This document shows, piece by piece, positions 1 to 5,836 of a DNA stretch of 13,677 bases. A model generated the notes under the pieces. The model was not told the DNA's origin. It saw only the letters and a list, made by a program, of their open reading frames with translations, and did no database searches. The stretch comes from Ardenticatenales bacterium (GTDB taxonomy: Bacteria > Chloroflexota > Anaerolineae > Ardenticatenales > Ardenticatenaceae). A program made the position numbers and the translations under genes. Numbering within the stretch: position 1 is the first letter of the stretch; every line of letters starts with the position of its first letter. Location: NCBI GenBank assembly GCA_013812995.1, contig JACCSL010000853.1, positions 1 to 13,677 on the forward strand, given 5' to 3'.

Positions 1-264
1 GCTGTGAATCGCCTCGTTGATCCCACGCTGGATCGCCGAGGTCAGGCCGCGCTCGTCCGTGCGGCGCAGCAGGGCAACCCGCAGGGTGTCGGGGGTGTTG
101 TAAATGGCCTGGAGTGCCTCAACGGCCTCCCAGGTTCCGTCCGGGGAGTTGTCATCCACCACCAGAACCATGTAAGGGGGAGAGGCGCTTGCCAGGAGCC
201 GCTCAATGAGCGGGACAATGTTTTCTCGCTCGTTATAGGTCGGCAAAACGGTGCAAACCAGCAT
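1..264 (-). CDS. GT2 family glycosyltransferase, dolichol-phosphate mannose synthase-like (partial, N-terminus only)
   Basis: The minus strand reads an open frame of 88 codons from an ATG at 264 to the window edge without a stop, so the C-terminus is missing. The N-terminus begins MLVCTVLPTYNERENI, followed by PLIERLL. Then come the hydrophobic strand MVLVVDDNSPDGTWE, with the nucleotide-sugar-binding DD, and LLRRTDERGLTSAIQRGI. The sequence order is that of the GT-A fold of DPM1-like family 2 enzymes, which move a sugar from a nucleotide donor (often GDP-mannose) to a polyprenyl phosphate at the cytoplasmic membrane. The family assignment is firm; the donor and acceptor are inferred. It lies 81 bases downstream of the methyltransferase on the same strand, so co-transcription is plausible. 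The ribosome-binding site is weak (AGAAAGC). Confidence 0.9.
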   Translation of the reverse strand, partial: MLVCTVLPTYNERENIVPLIERLLASASPPYMVLVVDDNSPDGTWEAVEALQAIYNTPDTLRVALLRRTDERGLTSAIQRGINEAIHS

Positions 265-345
265 AGTTTAGCTTTCTGCGTTCAGCGTTCAGGGACAGCA
301 ATAGCTATAACGACAGTAACGAGGCTGACCGCTGGGTGATGAGTG

Positions 346-1089
346 CTATTTTCGTGCCAGCGCATAGAGGCTTAGCCCGGCGGGCAGCGATGCATGGCGC
401 AGCCAATGAGCCTCGCTCTGAAGCATTGCTTTGAATAGTGTGTTCAAGAGAGGCGGGGTGTTCAGTTGCGCCTGCACGGCGGTGTGCCCCCCCTGTTGAG
501 CGAGCCGCACCAGAATAGCCGGAAGCAGGAGCAGGCTATTGGCGTAGGTTAGTCGCAAGAGTTCCAACCCCGCTGCTCGCAGAGTGTCCGTCACCTCTGA
601 GGCAGAGTACCGCCGCCCCGTCCCGAAGGCCACATCATGGGGGCCGCGCAGCCAATCGTAGGCACTGACCCGTAGGAGGAGGATGCCGCCAGGCTGAAGC
701 ACCCGTTGGCTCTCCCTCAGAGCCGCCAGGAGGTCGACCCCCTGCTGATCGAAGACATCCAGCCCGATGATGGCCCCACACTGCTCCGAGGCCAACGGCA
801 GATGGTGGAGATTTGCCTGCATCACAGAGGCAGTGACCGCCTGCTTGGTATGGGCCAGCGCGACGGGATTCAGGTCTAACCCAATCGCCTGCCGGGTGGG
901 ATAGTGCGCCTTCAACTCGCCCAGAAACGCCCCGCCCCCGCAGCCAATCTCTACGATAGGCGCGTTTGGAAAGTCAATACCCTCCAGAAGGGTGTGAGTG
1001 ATGCCACGCATCCCAACGCTCCACCAATGCGACCTCTCATGGTGGTACAGCGCGGGCAACAGGGCGGATGTGGGCGAAGAACCAACCAT
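346..1089 (-). CDS. class I SAM-dependent methyltransferase
   Basis: This 247-residue protein has the methyltransferase Rossmann fold in the expected order. It has an N-terminal HERSHWWSVGMR segment at about 17-28, of the kind that precedes the SAM domain in many sugar and lipid methyltransferases. Motif I is VEIGCGGG at 46-53, the acidic ribose-binding residue is D72 in GLDLNP, D111 lies in GLDVFD, and the post-motif is LQPGGILLLRV at 131-141. A GAGG ribosome-binding site sits 6 bases before the ATG. The substrate cannot be read from the sequence. The next gene on the same strand is a GT2 glycosyltransferase, which suggests a role in modifying a glycan or polyprenyl-linked lipid, but this rests on context only. 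The C-terminal 80 residues are less conserved and lack a recognisable second domain. Confidence 0.9.
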   Translation of the reverse strand: MVGSSPTSALLPALYHHERSHWWSVGMRGITHTLLEGIDFPNAPIVEIGCGGGAFLGELKAHYPTRQAIGLDLNPVALAHTKQAVTASVMQANLHHLPLASEQCGAIIGLDVFDQQGVDLLAALRESQRVLQPGGILLLRVSAYDWLRGPHDVAFGTGRRYSASEVTDTLRAAGLELLRLTYANSLLLLPAILVRLAQQGGHTAVQAQLNTPPLLNTLFKAMLQSEAHWLRHASLPAGLSLYALARK

Positions 1090-1302
1090 AATGAACCTCG
1101 ACTATTCTCCAGACAAGCAGGGAGGTGGCCCGGAGCACCCTCTAGGAAAGCGTCCAGAAACCACCTCGTTCTGTCAAAGTAGGGTACGATACTTTCGGCA
1201 AATGGCAAATCATCCCCACCCTGGACTCCCTACGAAATGCAACCTCTCACAGGGGAGCGGCGTACTGGCCCATACCAAGCAACAACAAGAAGGAGTCCAT
1301 CA

Positions 1303-1491
1303 ATGGCACATATCCAACTACGCCGTCAAAAAGGGATCATCGCCGGGGTCTGTGGGGGACTGGGCGCTTTTTTCGGGATTAACCCGTGGGTGTTTCGACT
1401 CTTGTTCCTGGCTCTGATTCCCGCCGCAGGTAGCCCCATCCTGCCCTACCTACTGCTGTGGCTCATCATCCCATCCCGTCATCGATATTGA
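1303..1491 (+). CDS. PspC domain small membrane protein
   Basis: The protein has 62 residues, read from the ATG at 1303. AGAAGGAG ends 8 bases before that codon, which makes it a better start than an in-frame ATG at 1237. Almost the whole protein is one PspC domain: LRRQKGIIAGVCGGLGAFF at about 6-24, the amphipathic INPWVFRLLF at 26-35, then a hydrophobic segment to IIP at 57. PspC proteins are inner-membrane partners of the phage-shock response; small stand-alone versions like this one are common in Gram-positive-type and Chloroflexota genomes. No pspA or pspB homologue is next to it, so a role in envelope-stress sensing is inferred from the family only. An intrinsic terminator follows directly, so it is probably monocistronic. 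The 213 bases upstream hold no clear promoter. Confidence 0.9.
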   Translation: MAHIQLRRQKGIIAGVCGGLGAFFGINPWVFRLLFLALIPAAGSPILPYLLLWLIIPSRHRY

Positions 1492-1508
1492 TACGCTATG
1501 AGCCCGCC

Positions 1509-1535
1509 AAGCGCCCATCTCTCTGATGGGCGCTT
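1509..1535 (+). terminator. intrinsic terminator after the PspC gene
   Basis: A perfect 11-bp stem AAGCGCCCATC / GATGGGCGCTT with a 5-base loop (TCTCT) is followed by the T-rich stretch GTTTGTGTT. It starts 17 bases after the PspC stop codon. Confidence 0.8.
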
Positions 1536-1553
1536 GTTTGTGTTATGGGTTGC

Positions 1554-1582
1554 TTGACGCTGGCTGCTCTGGAGGGTAGCAT
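1554..1582 (+). promoter_or_regulatory. sigma-70-like promoter for the Cys-rich protein gene
   Basis: TTGACG at 1554-1559 and TAGCAT at 1577-1582 are separated by 17 bases. They match the -35 consensus at 5 of 6 positions and the -10 consensus at 4 of 6. The promoter lies just after the PspC terminator and about 33 bases before the next start codon, which fits a short leader. Confidence 0.5.
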
Positions 1583-1615
1583 AGCCTTGACCCTGATCTG
1601 TTCAAGGAGAGTGCT

Positions 1616-1804
1616 ATGTGTGCCAACCCGAAATGCCGAGTGAAGGCCATCGAACTAGGGCGCTGCCGCCGCTGTGGCGAGGTCGTCTGCTACTCATGTG
1701 GCTATAAGACCCTGCGCGGCACCTGGCACGACGGTGCCTTCTGCCAGACAGCGGGCATTGACCACGAGACATCGGTGGATTCCGAGCTTCGCGCCAGCCA
1801 GTAA
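1616..1804 (+). CDS. small Cys-rich zinc-finger-like protein
   Basis: This 62-residue protein has AAGGAGA 5 bases before its ATG. It carries C2-x4-C7, C17-x2-C20 and C25-x2-C28, then H38 and C43. Two CxxC pairs 4 residues apart, with further Cys/His on both sides, is the pattern of a treble-clef or cross-brace zinc-binding fold. It reads like a truncated form of the zinc-binding heads found on bacterial B-box or RING-like proteins. No family name can be assigned with confidence. There is no signal peptide or membrane segment, so it should be cytoplasmic. The unrecognised 407-residue gene follows after 63 bases without a terminator between them, so the two are probably co-transcribed. A protein-protein or nucleic-acid adaptor role is inference. 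Confidence 0.75.
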   Translation: MCANPKCRVKAIELGRCRRCGEVVCYSCGYKTLRGTWHDGAFCQTAGIDHETSVDSELRASQ

Positions 1805-1867
1805 GCACCGTGCAAATCGGTGCTCCCTCTTAACGTCCGCCCCAGCGACCCCACCAGGAGTACTTCC

Positions 1868-3091
1868 ATGAGCGACGGATCCGCCCTCCGCCTGATTTCC
1901 GCTTCATCCATTCTGCCTACCGAGGAAAATACGCTGCATTATCTTCCATTTGGGACCACCACGCTCAAGCTGCGCTTTGACCCGCCGGCCGATTGCCCCG
2001 AGGGCGTGCTCTTTGCTGCGCCAAAGCAGCGCCATCTGGAAACCGAGCGGGTCATCGTGGGCCACGAGGACGAGGGGCAGGAGTTGTGGATTACCTGGGG
2101 TGGGGGCAAGGTCGAGGGAATTCACTTCACCCCCTCGCAGGGCCAGCGATACCTCTACTTCAATATCTCCCATCGAGGAGATGTGATTGCGGAGGATTTT
2201 CCGGTCACCATTCAGGTGAAGGACGCAGAGGGCTTTCTCGTGGAGGAGCGTTGCTTTACCTTCTATAGCCCCCATGCCCGGCAGCCCGTGCGGCTGGGGT
2301 GGCAGACGGATTGGCCCTTCGGCTCCACGTTACGCTGGCAGGGCAAGCAGGTGCCGCGCTATCAATCGCGCTGGTGGCCGCAGCAGCGCATCGAGTTCGA
2401 CACCCGCGAGGCTCCCCCGCTCAGCCTTCGATATGATCGCATCACGACGAGCGACCGCTGGGGGCGAGTGATTCTCTCGCTGGGGGATACCACGCTGGCA
2501 AAGGTGGAGGGGCGGCTGGAATCGGCGCTCCATGATGGTCATCTCTTTGATGCCGACCTCTTTCATTTCCACGAGAATATCTGGGCGGTCCGCCTCTGGT
2601 TCGTCTGGCTGCACAACACGTTTACCCAGGACGACATCTACCCCGACCTCCGAGGGCGCGCGGTTCCCCTGGTGCGTGACAGCCGCGAGGAGATTCCCGA
2701 TGCTGAGCGCTTCGATATCCTGGTAGATGTGAAGGAGAAACTCGTCACGCACATTGGGACGGACAACCACTACAAGGAGCTATGGGGGCAATGGTGGGAG
2801 GCGCGGCCCGTGCTGGCGCGCATCGGGCAGAATGTATCGCCCCGCACGCTACTATTTATCCTCGCAGCTCGGGCCACCGACACCCTTGTTAGCCTCTCCG
2901 AGAGCCGCGCTGACAGTTATGATCCCGCCGCGATTATTCGGGAGGAGTTTATAAGCGGCTCGCGCGCCCTGACCTTCGAGGAGGTTCGCGACTCAATCTC
3001 CTGGGAGGCGCACGCCCCCATCGTGGACAATTTCCGGATTCAAGGGGAGTACATCAGCGGGGATGTGCGGGTTCTCACCGACGAGCAATAA
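1868..3091 (+). CDS. hypothetical protein, 407 residues, family not recognised
   Basis: The start at 1868 (MSDGSALRL) is chosen because AGGAG ends 7 bases before it; an in-frame ATG at 1820 has no such site and would add 16 unlikely residues. I do not recognise the family. The protein has no signal peptide or membrane helix. Residues 20-250 look beta-rich, with alternating strands such as TTLKLRF and YLYFNIS, and are high in Trp (W74, W77, W145, W149, W157, W169, W170, W198). About 270-407 is more helical and contains LWGQWW at 305-310. The base composition matches its neighbours, so there is no sign of recent transfer. It is probably co-transcribed with the Cys-rich gene 63 bases upstream. 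Its TAA stop overlaps the T-tract of the convergent terminator. Confidence 0.85.
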   Translation: MSDGSALRLISASSILPTEENTLHYLPFGTTTLKLRFDPPADCPEGVLFAAPKQRHLETERVIVGHEDEGQELWITWGGGKVEGIHFTPSQGQRYLYFNISHRGDVIAEDFPVTIQVKDAEGFLVEERCFTFYSPHARQPVRLGWQTDWPFGSTLRWQGKQVPRYQSRWWPQQRIEFDTREAPPLSLRYDRITTSDRWGRVILSLGDTTLAKVEGRLESALHDGHLFDADLFHFHENIWAVRLWFVWLHNTFTQDDIYPDLRGRAVPLVRDSREEIPDAERFDILVDVKEKLVTHIGTDNHYKELWGQWWEARPVLARIGQNVSPRTLLFILAARATDTLVSLSESRADSYDPAAIIREEFISGSRALTFEEVRDSISWEAHAPIVDNFRIQGEYISGDVRVLTDEQ

Positions 3092-3120
3092 AAAAGCGCG
3101 AGGGGAAAATCCCCTTGCGC
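3090..3120 (-). terminator. strong intrinsic terminator for the DUF2382 genes
   Basis: Read on the minus strand, GCGCAAGGGGA and TCCCCTCGCGC form an 11-bp stem (one wobble) around a 3-base loop, followed by six T residues. It lies 26 bases after the stop codon of the minus-strand stress protein. The T-tract overlaps the TAA of the convergent 407-residue gene. On the plus strand the stem is followed by TCGTATG, with no T-run, so it would be weaker in that direction. Confidence 0.85.
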
Positions 3121-3145
3121 TCGTATGACTGAGGTGTACGCTTAA

Positions 3146-4429
3146 CTAGAAGCGCTTGTCGACCTCTTGCCGGACCTCGTTCCACCCGTGTCGGACGGCG
3201 TCCTTGAAGTCATCCCACGGCCCATCGTTGTCGCTCTCCCAACCCGTGCGAGCATCGGCCTCGAAGGTGTTCCAGTCGCGGCCACGATAGCGTGTGTCGT
3301 TGGCGAGCGTGTAGCCGTAGCGGTAGGCAGGCTCGTACTGCTCGTAGCTGTAGCGGCTGCTCGGGTAGGTTGTGGTGTAGTGATTGCGGAAGCGGGTCGA
3401 GTAGTTGCTGTAGTCACGATCCATATCCGTGTTGATCTGATCCACCTCGACCTCGGTGCGGCGTACCGTGTCGCGGATCGTCTGCACGTCCTCTACCACT
3501 TCCTTATTGATGACGACCTCGCCCGTCACGCGGGCCTCCTTGGAGATCACGGCCTCCTCAGACATCTCCGTTACCTCGATGGTGCCGTCGCGGAGGTTCG
3601 CCATGTCCTCATTGGTCACGGGGCGATTCACATCGCGGTGCTCCACCTGGACGTGCTCCTTGCGCAGGCGGATCTGCTCCTCAACAGGAACCTCGGTCAC
3701 ATGGGTATGGACGCGAACGCCACCGCCGCTGGCCTGGTTGACGCGCTTGCTAACCTTCAACTCTTCCTGAATCTCAGGGACGACGGCCCGGCCCTCTTTG
3801 TCCATAGTGCGGGAGGTGTCTCGGTCTACGTTGCGGTAAGTCTCGCGCTCCTGGCGCAGTTCCGTCTCCTGAAGGGGCTTGGCATTGGCATTATAGCCGG
3901 TCCAGCCGCGCTCGCGCCAGGTATCCGCCCGCTGATCGATGTCGATGGCACCATAGCGGTTCATGATCGCCACAGCGTTCTCTATCTGGTTGTCGTCCGC
4001 GTGAACCGTTACCAGGGTGCCGCCACGGCGGATACCCTCGGCGTAGAAGTGAGCATCGTCCTCGGGCACACCCAGGTCAACGAGACCTGCCAGAATCCCA
4101 CCGGTGATCGCGCCAACGCCTGCACCCGTCAGGGCACCGAGCAGCGGACCCGCCGCCAATACAGGACCAATACCGGGGATCGCCATCGCACCGAGCCCCG
4201 CGAGGAGACCAATCAGGCCACCCTCGATGGCACCAACGGTGGCACCCTCACCGACAGAGACGTCTTCGCTGTCCACTACCTCGCCGCTCTGGACGTACTT
4301 ATCGTACTCACCCGTGGCGTTGTTCGCTACCAGGCTGATATTGTTGCGGTCGAAACCGTTGGCTACCATTTCCTGTACGACCTTCTGGGCGGTGTTGAAG
4401 TCATCGTAAAGTCCAATTACTGTCTTCAT
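3146..4429 (-). CDS. YflT-like / glycine-zipper / DUF2382 general stress protein
   Basis: The protein has 427 residues, with AAAGGA 8 bases before the ATG. Residues 1-50 (MKTVIGLYDDFNTAQKVVQE...) match the start of the general-stress-protein 17M/YflT domain. Residues 60-118 form a Gly/Ala-rich hydrophobic stretch with repeated GxxxG spacing, and 119-166 return to the YflT-type fold (YAEGIRRGGTLVTVHAD). Residues 215-330 are DUF2382 (VVPEIQEELKVSKR ... VEEQIRLRKEHVQVEHRDV ... VISKEARVTGEVVINKE). The tail at 335-427 is Tyr-rich and carries W-x2-F-x4-R-x-G-W twice, at 386-397 and 405-416. Such proteins accompany desiccation, heat or oxidative stress responses in Deinococcus, cyanobacteria and others; the biochemical role is unknown. 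It lies 107 bases downstream of a second DUF2382 gene on the same strand and ends at a strong terminator. Confidence 0.88.
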   Translation of the reverse strand: MKTVIGLYDDFNTAQKVVQEMVANGFDRNNISLVANNATGEYDKYVQSGEVVDSEDVSVGEGATVGAIEGGLIGLLAGLGAMAIPGIGPVLAAGPLLGALTGAGVGAITGGILAGLVDLGVPEDDAHFYAEGIRRGGTLVTVHADDNQIENAVAIMNRYGAIDIDQRADTWRERGWTGYNANAKPLQETELRQERETYRNVDRDTSRTMDKEGRAVVPEIQEELKVSKRVNQASGGGVRVHTHVTEVPVEEQIRLRKEHVQVEHRDVNRPVTNEDMANLRDGTIEVTEMSEEAVISKEARVTGEVVINKEVVEDVQTIRDTVRRTEVEVDQINTDMDRDYSNYSTRFRNHYTTTYPSSRYSYEQYEPAYRYGYTLANDTRYRGRDWNTFEADARTGWESDNDGPWDDFKDAVRHGWNEVRQEVDKRF

Positions 4430-4536
4430 GGGTCAAGTCCTTTCGTGTGTTGCTTGTCGTGTTGGTAACCTTGACTATTGACTTTTTTGAGGCTTTCCTC
4501 AACAAATCGCTATCGTGCAAGTTGCGTGCCATCTCC

Positions 4537-5151
4537 TTACTGGTGGGGCTCTTTGCCCTCTAACCGCTCCACAAATGCTTCCTCGCTGCGCAGGATAACG
4601 GTCTGCGGGACCTCCGTCTGGACCTGGCGCTTGGAGATGTGCAGCTCTTCTTTGAGTACGAGCCGCTTCTCCACCACCAGCACCTCCTCCACCACGGGAA
4701 CAATCATGATATCGCCCTCGTAGCGGACATCAAGAGGACCATCCACATAGCGATTGACCGGAACACGCTCAACGGAGACCTCCTCGCGCAACAGAGGCAC
4801 GTTGACGGTCTCCTCCCGCTCCTGAACCACCTTTCTGATCCGCACACGCCCTGTCTCGACCTGGCGCTTCTGAATCTTCAGGAATTCCTCGATCACGGGA
4901 ATCACAAGCGTTTCGCTCTCGCCCCGTCGTTCAAGCTCGCCATACTGTTCAAGCTCGACCAGACTCATGGGTAGGTAGTAACTGCCATCCTCCTGCCGGG
5001 TAAGCAGTTCCAGCGGGACGACCACCTGCCGCCCATTGTCGAGGCGAACCATGACATGCTGGTTGTCCTGATTCGAGCCTACGGGTGGCACCGCAATGGT
5101 TCCCCGCAGACCCTCTTTGCCGACTACGATGACGTCATTGGCCTGGTTCAT
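4537..5151 (-). CDS. PRC-barrel-like plus DUF2382 (YsnF/AvaK-type) protein
   Basis: The protein has 204 residues, with AAAGGAG 6 bases before the ATG. Residues 1-60 look like a small beta-barrel of the PRC type (GKEGLRGTI ... HVMVRLDNGRQVVVPLELL), an inference from pattern. Residues 80-195 are DUF2382, built from two related halves: TLVIPVIEEFLKIQKRQVE at 81-99 and IMIVPVVEEVLVVEKRLVL at 148-166. DUF2382 is the domain of YsnF in Bacillus and AvaK in Anabaena, both stress-linked and without a known activity. No signal peptide or membrane segment is present, so it is cytoplasmic. The paralogous DUF2382 protein follows 107 bases downstream, and no intrinsic terminator is visible between them, so both probably share a transcript and are induced together. 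Confidence 0.88.
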   Translation of the reverse strand: MNQANDVIVVGKEGLRGTIAVPPVGSNQDNQHVMVRLDNGRQVVVPLELLTRQEDGSYYLPMSLVELEQYGELERRGESETLVIPVIEEFLKIQKRQVETGRVRIRKVVQEREETVNVPLLREEVSVERVPVNRYVDGPLDVRYEGDIMIVPVVEEVLVVEKRLVLKEELHISKRQVQTEVPQTVILRSEEAFVERLEGKEPHQ

Positions 5152-5254
5152 CGGCGACTCCTTTCATCCTTGTCTCACGAACCCCCAGCGGCTCAAGCAA
5201 TAACGGTGCCATTTTGCGATGGGCTTTGCCTTTCGACCTCTACCTTGTAAACTA

Positions 5255-5282
5255 TTGACAGGCCGCGCACGGATGATATAGA
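5255..5282 (+). promoter_or_regulatory. sigma-70-like promoter for the membrane protein / cyclase operon
   Basis: TTGACA at 5255-5260 is a perfect -35 box. After 16 bases comes TATAGA at 5277-5282, matching the -10 consensus at 5 of 6. It lies 51 bases upstream of the next plus-strand start codon, in the intergenic region shared with the divergent DUF2382 genes. Confidence 0.65.
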
Positions 5283-5333
5283 GTTATCCTTAGCCAGCCG
5301 TGCCCTCATCAAGAAAGGTCAGGTTGTTTCCTT

Positions 5334-5807
5334 ATGGCATCGTCAGCCTCGACTCAACCCAATTCACGAATTCCTCTTGATCGTAGCTTCAAGATTCTGT
5401 TCAATGTGGTGGCGGTCCTGACCGTCATCACAGGTTTTGTCCTGTTTTTCTTCCCGGAGCGGGCAGGGGGAATGCCTCCGGGCGTCAGTGTGGCAGAGGC
5501 CCGACCACTCTGGCCCTGGCCGCTCACGCCCCTGGTATCCCGCTACCTGGGAAGTCTCTTTCTCGGGGTGGGGGTGGGGGCCGCTGCCGCCGCCCGGCAG
5601 ACATGGTGGGAGCAGGTCCGCGTGATGGTCATTCCGGGGATTGTCTTCACAGGGATGGCCCTGCTCTCCTCTGCCATTCATTTTGGAAGTTTCCAGCCCA
5701 GTCGCATCGTCACCTGGCTCTATTTCGCCCTGTACACGCTGGTCTTCGTTGCGGCGCTCGTCCTCTCCCTGCGGCACGAGCAAGCCTCTCAACATGGAGA
5801 ATTGTAG
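5334..5807 (+). CDS. hypothetical four-helix membrane protein
   Basis: The 157-residue protein has no recognised family. It has four hydrophobic segments at about 20-40, 68-88, 97-116 and 126-146, with a basic N-terminal part (SRIPLDRSFK) and a cytoplasmic-type C-terminus (LRHEQASQ). WPWPLTPLVSRYLGSLFLG at 60-78 is the most conserved-looking stretch. There is no Cys and no obvious metal or cofactor ligand set. The ribosome-binding site is poor: AAAGG lies about 14 bases before the ATG, and no better start exists. The adenylate cyclase gene starts 29 bases after its stop, and a good promoter precedes it, so the two are probably co-transcribed. A sensory or anchoring link to the soluble cyclase is inference from context only. 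Confidence 0.8.
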   Translation: MASSASTQPNSRIPLDRSFKILFNVVAVLTVITGFVLFFFPERAGGMPPGVSVAEARPLWPWPLTPLVSRYLGSLFLGVGVGAAAAARQTWWEQVRVMVIPGIVFTGMALLSSAIHFGSFQPSRIVTWLYFALYTLVFVAALVLSLRHEQASQHGEL

Positions 5808-5836
5808 TGCCCTGCGAGGGGTAATGGAGTTACCCA

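Noticed and set aside
277..295. Short tandem GCGTTCA-GCGTTCA between methyltransferase and glycosyltransferase
   Set aside because: Only two 7-base copies; too short to call a repeat family or a regulatory site.
4..339. A 111-codon plus-strand frame at the left edge
   Set aside because: It is antisense to the GT2 glycosyltransferase, whose N-terminal motifs are unmistakable on the minus strand.
998..1417. A 139-codon plus-strand frame crossing the methyltransferase start and the PspC gene
   Set aside because: It overlaps two genes with recognisable domains in other frames and strands and lacks any family signal.
3167..4468. A 433-codon open frame on the plus strand
   Set aside because: It is antisense to the YflT/DUF2382 gene, which has recognisable domains and a ribosome-binding site. 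The plus-strand translation is an Ala/Val/Leu-rich shadow with no known motif.
4485..4500. TTGAGG-CTTT-CCTCAA hairpin between the DUF2382 genes as a terminator
   Set aside because: The T-run lies on the wrong side for transcription from either strand: the minus-strand RNA has A residues after the stem. A six-pair stem alone is not enough.
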